Shown here piece by piece: positions 17,309 to 26,292 of a stretch of 64,000 nucleotides of DNA (position 1 is its first letter; every line of letters starts with the position of its first letter). The position numbers and the translations under genes were made by a program. Location of the stretch: assembly GCF_008033115.1 (NCBI RefSeq), contig NZ_CP041203.1, positions 868,001 to 932,000 of the forward strand, read 5' to 3'. The notes beneath the pieces are model-generated. The model had not been told where the DNA came from. It did not search any database and worked only from the letters and a program-made list of their open reading frames with translations. The stretch comes from Cellulomonas sp. Y8. GTDB taxonomy: Bacteria > Actinomycetota > Actinomycetes > Actinomycetales > Cellulomonadaceae.

Positions 17309-17752
17309 ATGGACGAGGTCGTCGGGCGCACGTGGCGGTTCACCGAGGTCGCGGGCGTGCCGCTCGACGACGGTCCGGAGCGCGCGCACCCGGCGCTGAC
17401 GTTCTCCGGGGACGGCCAGGTCTACGGCACCGGCGGGGTGAACCGGCTGCGCGGCACCTGGTCCTTCGCCCCGGACGGTGGCGACGCGGACCCGGGCGGC
17501 CCCGCGGCCGACCCGGGCCGGCCCGCGCCGGCCGACGCCGCGCCCGGCACCCGCACCGGCACGCTGACGTTCGGCCCCGTGGTGACCACGCTCATGGCCG
17601 GCACGCCCGAGCACATGGCCCGGGAGCGGGCGGTGCTCGACCTGCTGGCCCACCCCGTGCGCGCGGCCGTGGCCGACGGCGCGCTGGTGCTCGTCGACGG
17701 CGAGGGGCGGGTCAGCCGCCTGCTGCCCGCCCCCGCCGAGGACTCCGTCTAG
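17309..17752 (+). CDS. META-domain (HslJ-like) protein
   Basis: 147 aa. The META domain is recognisable: GRTWRFTEVAG, TFSGDGQVYGTGGVNRLRGTW, GPVVTTLMAGT, and a C-terminal stretch with ALVLVDGEGRVSRL. HslJ-like proteins are linked to heat or novobiocin resistance in E. coli; the biochemical role is unknown. No signal peptide is visible. A Pro/Gly/Ala loop of about 25 residues interrupts the domain. ATG 17309 lies 7 bases after a CAGGAT -10-like element, so the mRNA may be leaderless. Converges with hemQ, the two stops 13 bases apart. Confidence 0.78.
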   Translation: MDEVVGRTWRFTEVAGVPLDDGPERAHPALTFSGDGQVYGTGGVNRLRGTWSFAPDGGDADPGGPAADPGRPAPADAAPGTRTGTLTFGPVVTTLMAGTPEHMARERAVLDLLAHPVRAAVADGALVLVDGEGRVSRLLPAPAEDSV

Positions 17753-17765
17753 TCGACGCGCCCGG

Positions 17766-18503
17766 TCAGGCGCGCGGCTGCCGCTCCGCCCAGTCCGCGA
17801 GCTCGACGCGCGGGCCGGTGTAGAACGGCACCTCCTCGCGCACGTGCCGGCGGGCGCCGGTGGCGCGCAGGTCGCGCATGAGGTCGACGATGCGGTGCAG
17901 CTCGTCCGCCTCGAACCCGAGGATCCACTCGTAGTCGCCGAGCGCGAACGACGACAGCGTGTTGGCGCGGACGTCGGCGTAGTCCCGGGCGGCGTGGCCG
18001 TGCTCCCGGAGCAGCTCGCGGCGCTCCTCGTCGGACAGCAGGTACCACTCGTAGGACCGGACGAACGGGTACACGCACAGGTAGTCGCGCGGCTCCTCGC
18101 CGGCCAGGAACGCCGGGACGTGGCCGCGGTTGAACTCGGCCGGGCGGTGCATCGCCGCGACGGACCACACGGGCAGCAGGTGCGCGCCGAGCTCGCTGGC
18201 ACGGAGCCGGTGGAACGCCTCCTGCACGGCCTCGATCGTCGGGGCCCACCACCAGACCATGAGGTCCGCGTCGGCGCGCAGGCCGGCGACGTCGTACCAG
18301 CCGCGGACGACCAGGCCCTCGGGGGCGTCGGGGCCGGTCAGCGCGGCGAGCGCGTCCTCGACGTAGCGTTTCCGCTCGACACCGTCGGCCGGCAGCGGCT
18401 CCGTGGTCTCGAACACCGCGTACATCGCGTACCGGATCGAGGCGTTGATCTCGTCGGCGGTCTCGGGGCTGTGCCCGCCGACCGGCGGCGTCGTGGTGCT
18501 CAT
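17766..18503 (-). CDS. hemQ: Coproheme decarboxylase (HemQ/ChdC)
   Basis: 245 aa of the chlorite-dismutase superfamily. It decarboxylates coproheme III to haem b with H2O2, the last step of the coproporphyrin-dependent pathway of actinobacteria and firmicutes. Visible family features are [39 protein letters not shown] (containing the candidate catalytic Tyr) and [16 protein letters not shown]. The ATG overlaps the TGA of upstream hemH, so the two terminal haem genes are translationally coupled. Confidence 0.92.
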   Translation of the reverse strand: MSTTTPPVGGHSPETADEINASIRYAMYAVFETTEPLPADGVERKRYVEDALAALTGPDAPEGLVVRGWYDVAGLRADADLMVWWWAPTIEAVQEAFHRLRASELGAHLLPVWSVAAMHRPAEFNRGHVPAFLAGEEPRDYLCVYPFVRSYEWYLLSDEERRELLREHGHAARDYADVRANTLSSFALGDYEWILGFEADELHRIVDLMRDLRATGARRHVREEVPFYTGPRVELADWAERQPRA

Positions 18504-19702
18504 CGTGCTGCTGCTCCCTCGCTGGTGTCGTCCGCTCGCTGCTGGTTGATCGTGGGCAGGCCCGTGTCGACGCCGGCGCGCTGGAAGCAGCAGCCGACGG
18601 CGCACCGGTCGGGCCAGGCGCCGAGCACGCCGACGGTCGCCCGGTCGGGGTCCTCGCCGCGCTCGGCGGCGGCGCGCTCGAGCATCAGGTCGACCAGACC
18701 GGCGACGAACGGGGCCCGGGTGGACGCCGAGCCCGCGCGGACGGCGGTGACGCCGAGGTCCTTCGCGGTGGCCATCGCCTCGGTGTCGAGGTCGTAGGCG
18801 ACCTCCATGTGGTCGGACACGAAGCCGATCGGCGACATGACGACCGCGGTGGTGCCGGCCTCCGCCCGCTCGGCGAGCACGTCGTTGATGTCGGGCTCGA
18901 GCCACGGCTGCGACGGCGGGCCGGAGCGCGAGCAGAACGCCAGGCTCCAGTCCGGCGAGACCCCGAGCTCGGCGGCGACCAGCTGCACCACCTCGCGGCA
19001 GGCGTCCTGGTGCTGGGCCTGGTACCCGGGGCGGGCGGCGGCGGAGCCGGCCTCCATCGCGAGCGGGATCGAGTGCGTGACGAACAGCAGCGGCGCCTCG
19101 GCCGCCACCTCGGCGACCGGCCGGCCGACCTGCGCGGCGAGCTCGGTGAACGCCTCGACCACGGCGTCGGCGTTGGCGCGCACGAAGCCCGGGTGGTTGA
19201 AGTAGTGCCGCAGCTTGTCGACCTGGACGCCCGCGGCGGCCTCGGCGTCGGAGCAGCCGTCCGCCTCCCCCGCCACGCCCGCGAGCGCCGCGGCGACGTG
19301 CTCACGGTACTGCCGGCAGCCGGAGTAGGACCCGTAGGCGCTGGTGACGACCGCGAGCACGCGGGACGTGCCGCGCTCGCGCAGGTCCGCCAGGGCGCCG
19401 TCGGTGTAGGGCTCCCAGTTGCGGTTGCCCCACGCGAGCGGGGTGTCGATGCCGCGCGCGTCGAGCTCGGCGCGCAGGGCGGCGAGCAGCTCGCGGTTCT
19501 GGTCGTTGATCGGGCTGCGGCCGCCGAACAGCGCGTAGTGCTGGCTGACCTCGACCAGGCGCTCCTCGGGGATGCCCTTGCCGCGGGTCACGTTGCGCAT
19601 GAACGGCAGGACGTCCTCGGGCTTCTCCGGGCCGCCGAACGAGAGGAGGAGGAGGGCGTCGTACGGTGCGAGCGACGACGCCGTCACGGTGGGGGAAGAC
19701 AC
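18500..19702 (-). CDS. hemH: Coproporphyrin III ferrochelatase (HemH/CpfC)
   Basis: 400 aa from GTG 19702. It inserts iron into coproporphyrin III ahead of HemQ. Family motifs are [21 protein letters not shown], the active-site stretch FVTHSIP, and [17 protein letters not shown]. Actinobacterial ferrochelatases bind a [2Fe-2S] cluster; the candidate cysteines are in SYSGCRQY and the C-terminal [10 protein letters not shown]. The product ends with a short Ala/Asp tail and overlaps hemQ by four bases. No other haem genes are beside it. Confidence 0.93.
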   Translation of the reverse strand: MSSPTVTASSLAPYDALLLLSFGGPEKPEDVLPFMRNVTRGKGIPEERLVEVSQHYALFGGRSPINDQNRELLAALRAELDARGIDTPLAWGNRNWEPYTDGALADLRERGTSRVLAVVTSAYGSYSGCRQYREHVAAALAGVAGEADGCSDAEAAAGVQVDKLRHYFNHPGFVRANADAVVEAFTELAAQVGRPVAEVAAEAPLLFVTHSIPLAMEAGSAAARPGYQAQHQDACREVVQLVAAELGVSPDWSLAFCSRSGPPSQPWLEPDINDVLAERAEAGTTAVVMSPIGFVSDHMEVAYDLDTEAMATAKDLGVTAVRAGSASTRAPFVAGLVDLMLERAAAERGEDPDRATVGVLGAWPDRCAVGCCFQRAGVDTGLPTINQQRADDTSEGAAAR

Positions 19703-19831
19703 CGCCTCATCATCCCATCGGCCCCCGCACCCGCCCGCCGGGAGGCCGACCACTCAGGCGTGATCTTGATACGACGGGGCGTCAGATCGCGGGGCTGCGC
19801 GGGCGGCGCGCACCGGCGGCGGGCGCGGGCG

Positions 19832-20860
19832 TCACCCCTTGACCGCCCCACCCAGCCCCGCGCCCCGCAGGAACAGCCGCTGGAACACCAGGAACAGCAG
19901 CACCGGGATCAGCGTCGAGATCGCCAGCGCCGCCATCAGCACCCCGAGGTCGGTGGTGGCCTGGAGCGACGGCAGCCGCACGGACAGCGGCTGGATGTCC
20001 GGGTCCCGCAGCACCAGCAGCGGCCACAGGAAGTCCTTCCACGACGCGATGATCGCGAACACCGACACCACGCCGAGGACCGGCCGGCTCATCGGCAGCA
20101 CGATCGACCAGAACAGCCGGAACGGCCCGGCCCCGTCGACCCGCGCGGCCTCGAACACCTCCCGGGGCAGGCTGTCGAAGAACCGCTGCATCAGCAGCAC
20201 GTTGAACGCGCTCGCCCCGGCCGGCAGCCAGACCGCCCAGTACGAGTTCATCAGCGACCGGCCGAGCAGGGGCGGGTCGAGGATCACCAGGTACAGCGGC
20301 ACCAGCAGCACGACGGCCGGCACGAACAACGTCGCCAGCACCGCCGCCTGCACGACCTTCGCGTACCGCGGCCGGAGCACCGACAGCAGGTAGCCGCCGG
20401 TCGTCGCGACCAGGACCTGGCTGGCCCACGCCCCCGCGGCGAGCACCACCGTGTTGAGGAAGTACCGGCTCACCTGCACGTCGTTCCACGCGGCCGACAG
20501 GTTGTCCCAGGCGACGCCGTTCGGGAACACGGCCAGCGGGGTGCGCAGGATGTCCTGCGTCGGGGTGACCGCGAACTTCGCGAGCAGCACCAGCGGGCCC
20601 AGGCCGCACAGGACCAGCAGCGCGAGCAGCACGCCGTGGGACAGCCGCATCGACCGGCGGACCAGCGGGCGGCGCCAGTCGGCGGGCGACAGGGCGCCGC
20701 GGTCGGCCTCGTCGGGGCGTGGCCCGGAGCGGCGGCCGAGGCGCGGTCCGCGGCGGGGCTTGCCCGGGACCGCCGGGGCGGCGGCCGCCCCGGCGGCGAC
20801 CTCCGCCGCGGCCACCTCGGCCGTCGTCGCGGGACCGGCGGGACTCGTCGACGTCGTCAT
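19832..20860 (-). CDS. Sugar ABC transporter permease, MalG type
   Basis: 342 aa. A long basic and Ala-rich cytoplasmic N-terminus (about 70 residues) precedes six membrane helices. The EAA loop reads REVFEAARVDGAGPFRLFWSIVLPM. The ATG at 20860 overlaps the stop of the other permease. Last gene of the glycosidase-importer operon running from 24881 to 19832. The exact start is uncertain because the N-terminal extension is low-complexity. Confidence 0.85.
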   Translation of the reverse strand: MTTSTSPAGPATTAEVAAAEVAAGAAAAPAVPGKPRRGPRLGRRSGPRPDEADRGALSPADWRRPLVRRSMRLSHGVLLALLVLCGLGPLVLLAKFAVTPTQDILRTPLAVFPNGVAWDNLSAAWNDVQVSRYFLNTVVLAAGAWASQVLVATTGGYLLSVLRPRYAKVVQAAVLATLFVPAVVLLVPLYLVILDPPLLGRSLMNSYWAVWLPAGASAFNVLLMQRFFDSLPREVFEAARVDGAGPFRLFWSIVLPMSRPVLGVVSVFAIIASWKDFLWPLLVLRDPDIQPLSVRLPSLQATTDLGVLMAALAISTLIPVLLFLVFQRLFLRGAGLGGAVKG

Positions 20861-21786
20861 GTCTGGCTCCAGGACCGGGTGAGGCGGAAGTACACGACGG
20901 ACAGCACGGCCAGCACCGCGGCGAGCATGAGGCTCAGCGCGGTCGCCGCCCCGTAGTCGCCGCCGAGGCTCTGCCCGAACGCGTACCGGTAGACGAGCAG
21001 CAGCACCGTGATCGTCGCGTTCGCCGGCCCGCCGTCGGTGAACAGGTACGGCTCCAGGAAGACCTGCGCGGTCCCGATGATCTGCAGGATGAACGTGATG
21101 AGCAGGACGCCGCGCAGCTGCGGCATCGTCACGTGCCAGATCTTGCGCCACACCGACGCCCCGTCGACCTCGGCGGCGTCGTACAGCTCCCCCGGCACCG
21201 ACGTGAGCGCGGCCAGGTAGATGATGATCGTCCCGCCGGCCGCGGCCCAGGTCGCCTCCAGCACCAGCGACGGCATCGCCCAGTCCGCGTCCTGCAGCCA
21301 GGGCACCGGCCCGGCCCCGACCCAGCCGAGCATGGTGTTGAACACGCCCTCGGGCCGCGCGTCGAAGAAGAACTTCCACAGCAGCACGGCGACGACCGGC
21401 GGCACCACCACGGGCAGGTACGCCAGCGCGCTGTACAGGCCCTTGGCCCGCCGCACCTCGCTCATCAGCACCGCGGCCAGCAGCGGCACGGGGTAGCCGA
21501 AGAGCAGGGCCAGCGCCGCGAACCACAGCGTGTTGCCGACCGCAGTGGCCAGCAGCGGGTCGGCGAGCACCGTCCTGAAGTTGTCCAGGCCGACCCAGGT
21601 GGTCGTGACCAGGTTGGTCTCCTGGAGGCTCATCACCACGGCCCTGCCGACCGGCAGCCAGGAGAACAGCCCGAACACCACCAGCAGCGGCAGCGCGAAG
21701 ACGAGCGTGCTCAGCCCGCCGCGGCGGACCCAGGTGAGGGGGGTCCGCCGCGGCGAGGTGGCACGGGCCTCGTGGGTCAGGGCCAC
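20857..21786 (-). CDS. Sugar ABC transporter permease, MalF type
   Basis: 309 aa from GTG 21786, immediately after the binding-protein stop. Six membrane helices; the EAA coupling loop reads ELYDAAEVDGASVWRKIWHVTMP. With the following MalG-type protein it forms a CUT1 channel. No ATPase gene is in the operon, so a shared ATPase elsewhere in the genome is likely. Confidence 0.86.
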   Translation of the reverse strand: MALTHEARATSPRRTPLTWVRRGGLSTLVFALPLLVVFGLFSWLPVGRAVVMSLQETNLVTTTWVGLDNFRTVLADPLLATAVGNTLWFAALALLFGYPVPLLAAVLMSEVRRAKGLYSALAYLPVVVPPVVAVLLWKFFFDARPEGVFNTMLGWVGAGPVPWLQDADWAMPSLVLEATWAAAGGTIIIYLAALTSVPGELYDAAEVDGASVWRKIWHVTMPQLRGVLLITFILQIIGTAQVFLEPYLFTDGGPANATITVLLLVYRYAFGQSLGGDYGAATALSLMLAAVLAVLSVVYFRLTRSWSQT

Positions 21787-21787
21787 G

Positions 21788-23182
21788 TCAGCCCGCGTTC
21801 TTGTCGAGGATCGCCTGCACGTCCGCGTCCGCCTGCTCCAGCAGCGCGTCGATGTCGGCGCCCTCGTCGGTCAGCACCGCCTGGACCACCGTGTCCAGCG
21901 CGCCGTACAGCTCCTGCGTCGAGCCCGCCGGCTCGAGGACCAGGGGCTGGTCGAAGATGACGTCGGTGAACCCCGTCATCTGGTCGAGCGGCACGTTCAC
22001 CAGGTCGGCGATCCAGGTCTGCGACTCGTCGTACTGCTCCTGGCTGAAGATCGGCAGCACCGGGGTGCCGACCGGCTGGTCCGAGGCCACGAGCGTCTCG
22101 GCGTCCTTCACCGCGGCGTCCTGATCGGTGAGCTTGCGCAGGTAGTAGAAGTCGATCCACTTCACGGCGGCCTCCTTCTGCGCCTCGGAGGCCGAGGTGC
22201 TGACCGCGGCGAGCGTCCCGCCGCCGAGCACGCCCGCGTCGTCGCCCTCGAGCGGCACGGCGGTCAGGCCGTAGTCGTCGGGGTTGATCGCGTTGGTCTG
22301 CACCAGCGAGGTGTAGACGTCGGAGCCCGACGTGTACATGCCGACCTGGCCCGCCGCGAACGCCTGGTTGATCGACGACCAGTCCAGCAGGAAGTTCGCG
22401 CCCATGGAGTTGTCCTCCCAGCGCAGGTCGTGCAGGTACTCCAGGGCCTCCTTCGTGCCGTCGTTGTCGAGCGTCGCGGTGTAGGTGCCGTCGTCGTTCG
22501 TCTCCTGGACCCGGCCGCCGCGGGCGTAGGTGGCGACGGTGAGCTGCCAGCCGCCCGTGTTGTTCTGCGTCATCGTGGCGTAGCCCGCCTGGCCGGTGGC
22601 GTCGGCGATCGCCTTGGCGTCCGCGCGCACCTCGTCCCAGGTGGTCGGCGGGTCGTCGGGGTCGAGGCCGGCCTGCTCGAACAGCGCCCGGTTGTAGTGC
22701 AGCCCGATGCCGTAGACCGACTTGGCCGGGATCGCGTACACCTTGCCGTCCGCGCCGGTGCCGGCCTCCAGGACGTTCGGGTTGAAGTCGTCGGCGTAGG
22801 GCAGCGCCTGGACCTGCGCGTCGATGTCGGCGAGCTGGCCGTTCTCGATCAGGGTCTTGCCGTCCGTGAACGGGATCTCGAACACGTCGGGCAGCGTGCC
22901 GCCGGCGAGCTGGGCGGCGAACGTCGTCGCCTTCCACTCGTACTCCTCGGGCTGCACGTCGATGTCCGGGTTCGCCTCCTCGAACTGGGCGACCTGCTCG
23001 TCGAAGGCGTCGAACGCCTCCTGCTCCGAGCCGGGCAGCAGGGACACGACCCGCAGGACGGTCTTGCCGCCCGACGTGCCGTCGCCCTCGCCGGCGTCGT
23101 CGGAGCCGCTGCTGCACGCGGCGAGCAGGGTGAAGGACAGCGCGCCGGTCAGGGCGAGCGCCGTCGTGCGTGAGGACCTCAT
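21788..23182 (-). CDS. Sugar ABC transporter substrate-binding lipoprotein
   Basis: 464 aa. The signal peptide ends in a clear lipobox (FTLLAAC), followed by a Gly/Asp/Ser-rich linker. The mature part is a family-1 solute-binding protein (VAQFEEANPDIDV; GTLPDVFEIPFTDGK; GLHYNRALFEQAGLDPDDPPTTWDEV). ATG 23182 is preferred over GTG 23188 because GAGGAG lies 6 bases before the ATG. Its gene follows the GH13 gene by 43 bases, so the ligand is probably an alpha-glucoside such as a maltodextrin, trehalose or isomaltoside; this is inferred from the neighbour. Confidence 0.88.
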   Translation of the reverse strand: MRSSRTTALALTGALSFTLLAACSSGSDDAGEGDGTSGGKTVLRVVSLLPGSEQEAFDAFDEQVAQFEEANPDIDVQPEEYEWKATTFAAQLAGGTLPDVFEIPFTDGKTLIENGQLADIDAQVQALPYADDFNPNVLEAGTGADGKVYAIPAKSVYGIGLHYNRALFEQAGLDPDDPPTTWDEVRADAKAIADATGQAGYATMTQNNTGGWQLTVATYARGGRVQETNDDGTYTATLDNDGTKEALEYLHDLRWEDNSMGANFLLDWSSINQAFAAGQVGMYTSGSDVYTSLVQTNAINPDDYGLTAVPLEGDDAGVLGGGTLAAVSTSASEAQKEAAVKWIDFYYLRKLTDQDAAVKDAETLVASDQPVGTPVLPIFSQEQYDESQTWIADLVNVPLDQMTGFTDVIFDQPLVLEPAGSTQELYGALDTVVQAVLTDEGADIDALLEQADADVQAILDKNAG

Positions 23183-23225
23183 CGTCACTCCTCGGGTCGG
23201 GTGGTGCGGTGGGTGGGTTCGGTGG

Positions 23226-24881
23226 TCAGGCGGCGCGGAGCCAGGCCGCGGTGTCGGGGTCGAGCGCGGTGCCGTCGGTGGGGCCGCTGGCCAGCAGCAC
23301 GCCGCGGTGCGACGGCAGCGGGACCGGGCCGGCGGACAGGTTGACGACGCAGAGCACGTCGCCGCGGGCGAACGCGAGCACGCCGGGTCCGGCGTCGAGC
23401 CAGCGCAGCTCGCCGTCGCCGAGGCCGGGCTCCGCGCGACGCAGGGCGAGCGCGGCGCGGTACAGCTGGAGCATCGAGCCGGGGTCGGCCTCCTGGGCCG
23501 CGACGGTCCGGTCGGCCCAGCCGGCGGGCTGCGGGAGCCACGGGCCGGCGGTCGCCCCGTCGAGCCCTCCGGCCGAGAAGCCGTACGGCGGCCGGTCCCC
23601 CGACCACGGCAGCGGCACCCGGCAGCCGTCCCGCCCGGGGTCCACCCCGCCGGACCGCTCGTGCATCGGGTCCTGCACCGCCTCGGGCGGCAGGTCCTCC
23701 ACCTCGGGCAGCCCGAGCTCGTCGCCCTGGTAGAGGTACAGCGACCCCGGCAGCGCGGCGGTGAGCAGCGCGGCCGCCCGGGCCCGGCGGGTGCCCAGGT
23801 CCAGGTCGGTCGGGGTGCCGGCGCGCTTCGCGGCGAAGGAGAACGACGAGTCCCCGCGGCCGTACCGCGTCACCGGGCGGGTCACGTCGTGGTTCGACAG
23901 CACCCAGGTGGCCGGGGCGCCGACGTCGCGGTGCGCGGCCAGCGTGCGGTCGACCGACGCCCGGAGCGCGGCCGCGTCCCAGGGCTGGGCCATGACGTCG
24001 AAGTTGAACGCGGTGTGCATCTCGTCGGGGCGCAGGTAGGCCGCGAACCGCTCGGCGTCGTCCAGCCAGACCTCCCCCACCAGCACCCGGGTGCCCGGGT
24101 AGGAGTCGGCGACCTTGCGCCAGGCGCGGTAGACGTCGTGCAGCTCGTCGCGGTCGAGGTGCGGGTGCCCGCCGGGGCGCGTCGCCGTGCCGGGGGCCGG
24201 GAGCTCCGGCAGCGCCGGGTCCTTGACCAGCAGCGCGGCCGAGTCGATCCGGATGCCCGCGACGCCCCGGTCGAACCAGAACCGCAGCACGTCCTCGTGC
24301 TCGGCCCACACGTCCGGGTGCGTCCAGTTCAGGTCGGGCTGCTGCGCGGTGAACAGGTGCAGGTACCACTCCCCCGGCGTCCCGTCGGGGTTCGTCGTGC
24401 GGGTCCAGGTCTCGCCGCCGAAGCTCGACTCCCAGTGCGTCGGGATGCCCGCGCCGTCGGGGCCGGTGCCCGGGTGGAACCAGAACCGCTCGCGCTCCGG
24501 GGAGCCCGGGCCCGCGGCGAGCGCGGCGCGGAACCACGGGTGCTGGTCCGAGACGTGGTTCGGGACGACGTCGACGATCGTCCGGATGCCGAGCGCCAGG
24601 GCCTCGGCGATCAGCACCTCCGCCTCGGCGAGGGTGCCGAACGCCGGGTCGATCGCGCGGTAGTCGGCGACGTCGTAGCCGCCGTCGGCCATCGGCGACG
24701 CGTACCAGGGCGTGAACCACAGCGCGTCGACGCCGAGGTCCCGCAGGTACAGCAGCCGGCTGCGGACACCCGCGAGGTCGCCGGTGCCGTCGCCGTCGCC
24801 GTCCGCGAACGAGCGGACGTAGACCTCGTAGATCACGGCGTCCCGCCACCAGGTGGGGTCGTCGCTCGGGGGATGCACCAC
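23226..24881 (-). CDS. GH13 alpha-glucosidase-type glycosidase
   Basis: 551 aa, cytosolic, no signal peptide. A (beta/alpha)8 GH13 enzyme with the triad Asp213 (GIRIDSA), Glu270 (VLVGEVW) and Asp332 (VLSNHD). Other conserved regions are VVPNH and an N-terminus WWRDAVIYEVYVRSFADGDGDGTGDL typical of oligo-1,6-glucosidase/alpha-glucosidase. It should hydrolyse imported alpha-glucosides to glucose. GTG 24881 is chosen because AGAGG lies 6 bases before it. First gene of the importer operon, with a promoter and operator upstream. Confidence 0.92.
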   Translation of the reverse strand: MVHPPSDDPTWWRDAVIYEVYVRSFADGDGDGTGDLAGVRSRLLYLRDLGVDALWFTPWYASPMADGGYDVADYRAIDPAFGTLAEAEVLIAEALALGIRTIVDVVPNHVSDQHPWFRAALAAGPGSPERERFWFHPGTGPDGAGIPTHWESSFGGETWTRTTNPDGTPGEWYLHLFTAQQPDLNWTHPDVWAEHEDVLRFWFDRGVAGIRIDSAALLVKDPALPELPAPGTATRPGGHPHLDRDELHDVYRAWRKVADSYPGTRVLVGEVWLDDAERFAAYLRPDEMHTAFNFDVMAQPWDAAALRASVDRTLAAHRDVGAPATWVLSNHDVTRPVTRYGRGDSSFSFAAKRAGTPTDLDLGTRRARAAALLTAALPGSLYLYQGDELGLPEVEDLPPEAVQDPMHERSGGVDPGRDGCRVPLPWSGDRPPYGFSAGGLDGATAGPWLPQPAGWADRTVAAQEADPGSMLQLYRAALALRRAEPGLGDGELRWLDAGPGVLAFARGDVLCVVNLSAGPVPLPSHRGVLLASGPTDGTALDPDTAAWLRAA

Positions 24882-24935
24882 GGCGTGCCTCTGCTCTCGG
24901 CCGGTCCGCGGTCGTCGGTGACCGCGTAGCAGGGA

Positions 24936-24967
24936 CACTAAATCCGGCGACGGCTTCTGCGCAAGAA
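24936..24967 (-). promoter_or_regulatory. Promoter and LacI-type operator of the GH13 operon
   Basis: On the minus strand TTGCGC (24959-24964) and TTTAGT (24937-24942) are spaced by 16 bases. An imperfect palindrome TTCTGCGCAAGAA (24955-24967) overlaps the -35 and shares the half site GCGCAAG with the palindrome upstream of the adjacent LacI gene. The adjacent LacI regulator probably represses here. Confidence 0.5.
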
Positions 24968-25111
24968 GTCGACAGTTAAGTTATGGAAACGCGACACACG
25001 GGGGGGCGAGGGCGGGCACACGCCGCGTGCGGGGGCACGGGGCGCCGGGGCTCGGGCACGAGGGCAGGGGCCGAGCGACGTCGTCACAGGGGCGCGAGGT
25101 CGTCACAAGGG

Positions 25112-25164
25112 CGTGAGGTCGTCACTCGTGCCCGCCGACCTCACCCACGTGTGACGACCTCACG
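25112..25164. repeat. Long palindrome between LacI and GH13 genes
   Basis: The 19-base arms 25112-25130 and 25146-25164 pair with one mismatch around a 15-base loop. The arm core GAGGTCGTCAC also appears as a direct repeat just before the left arm (25095-25105), with a related CGTCGTCAC at about 25078-25086. It lies 61 bases after the LacI stop (minus strand), so it may terminate that gene. No gene is visible in the 343-base gap 24882-25224. Confidence 0.75.
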
Positions 25165-25224
25165 GCCGCGAGGGGCCGCGAGGCGGGGCGGGCGGGCGGG
25201 GGCGAGGCCGACGGCCCCGGCGGT

Positions 25225-26235
25225 TCAGGCGCCCGGGGCCGGCGCGGTGCTGCCGCGCACGACCAGCTCCGGCTCGAACAGCAGCTCGTCCGTCGACACC
25301 GGGTGCCCGCCGATCAGCCCGACCAGCAGGTCGATCGCGGCCCGCCCCATCGGCTCGATCGGCTGCCGCACCGTGGTCAGCGGCGGCTCGGTGCAGTTCA
25401 TGAACAGCGAGTCGTCGTACCCCACCACCGACACGTCCTCCGGCACCCGCAGTCCGGCGCGCCGCGCGGCCCGGATCGCCCCGAGGGCCAGCGGGTCGCT
25501 CGCGCACACCAGGCCGGTCAGGCCCTGCCGGAGCAGCCGGGTCGCGGCGGCCTGCCCGCTCTCCAGCGAGTAGGCGCTGCGGGCGATCGCGTCGTCCGCC
25601 AGCTCGACGCCGAGGCGGGCGGCGGCGGCGCGGGCGGCGTGCAGCTTGCGCTCGGACGGCACGTGGTCGACCGGGCCCAGCACCAGCCCGATGCGGGTGT
25701 GCCCGAGCGACGCCAGGTGCCCGACGGCCTGCTCGACCGCCACCTCGTCGTCGCAGGAGACCCGCGGGAACGGCAGCTCCTCGATCGAGGCGTTGATGAG
25801 CACGACGGGCAGGCCGCGGTCGGCGAGCAGCGCGTAGTGGTCGTGGTCGGCGCCGCGCTGGGCGAAGTTGCCGCCGGCGAACACGATCCCCGACACCTGC
25901 TGGGTGAGCAGCAGGTCGACGTAGTCGGCCTCGGACACCCCGCCCGCGGTCTGGGTGCAGAGCACCGGCGTGTAGCCCTGCTGCGCGAGCGCGCCGCCGA
26001 CCACCTCGGCGAACGCCGGGAAGATCGGGTTCTGCAGCTCGGGCAGCACGAGGCCGACGAGGCGGGCGCGCTCGCCGCGCAGCTTGGTGGGCCGCTCGTA
26101 GCCGAGCACGTCCAGCGCGGTCAGCACCGCCTGGCGCGTCTGCTCGGACACGCCGCTGCGGCCGTTGAGCACCCGGCTCACCGTCGCCTCGGACACCCCG
26201 ACCTTCTGCGCGACCTCCGCGAGCCGTCCAGCCAT
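25225..26235 (-). CDS. LacI-family transcriptional regulator
   Basis: 336 aa. The N-terminal DNA-binding domain starts MAGRLAEVAQKVGVSEATVSRVLNG, the classic LacI helix-turn-helix plus hinge. The effector domain is a sugar-binding fold with LVLPELQNPIFPAFAEVV, VCASDPLALGAIRAAR and VPEDVSVVGYDDS. It is upstream of and in line with the GH13-importer operon and is its probable repressor. A perfect palindrome (26260-26272) 25 bases upstream of its start suggests autoregulation. Confidence 0.9.
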   Translation of the reverse strand: MAGRLAEVAQKVGVSEATVSRVLNGRSGVSEQTRQAVLTALDVLGYERPTKLRGERARLVGLVLPELQNPIFPAFAEVVGGALAQQGYTPVLCTQTAGGVSEADYVDLLLTQQVSGIVFAGGNFAQRGADHDHYALLADRGLPVVLINASIEELPFPRVSCDDEVAVEQAVGHLASLGHTRIGLVLGPVDHVPSERKLHAARAAAARLGVELADDAIARSAYSLESGQAAATRLLRQGLTGLVCASDPLALGAIRAARRAGLRVPEDVSVVGYDDSLFMNCTEPPLTTVRQPIEPMGRAAIDLLVGLIGGHPVSTDELLFEPELVVRGSTAPAPGA

Positions 26236-26259
26236 GCCGCAACTCTACGACGTGATCGC

Positions 26260-26272
26260 GCAAGCGGCTTGC
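26260..26272. promoter_or_regulatory. LacI-type operator upstream of the regulator gene
   Basis: GCAAGCGGCTTGC is a perfect palindrome around a central G, typical of LacI-family sites. It is extended on the left as GCGCAAG, the half site also found in the GH13 promoter. Confidence 0.55.
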
Positions 26273-26292
26273 ACGCCCGCGCGCCGGGGCCG

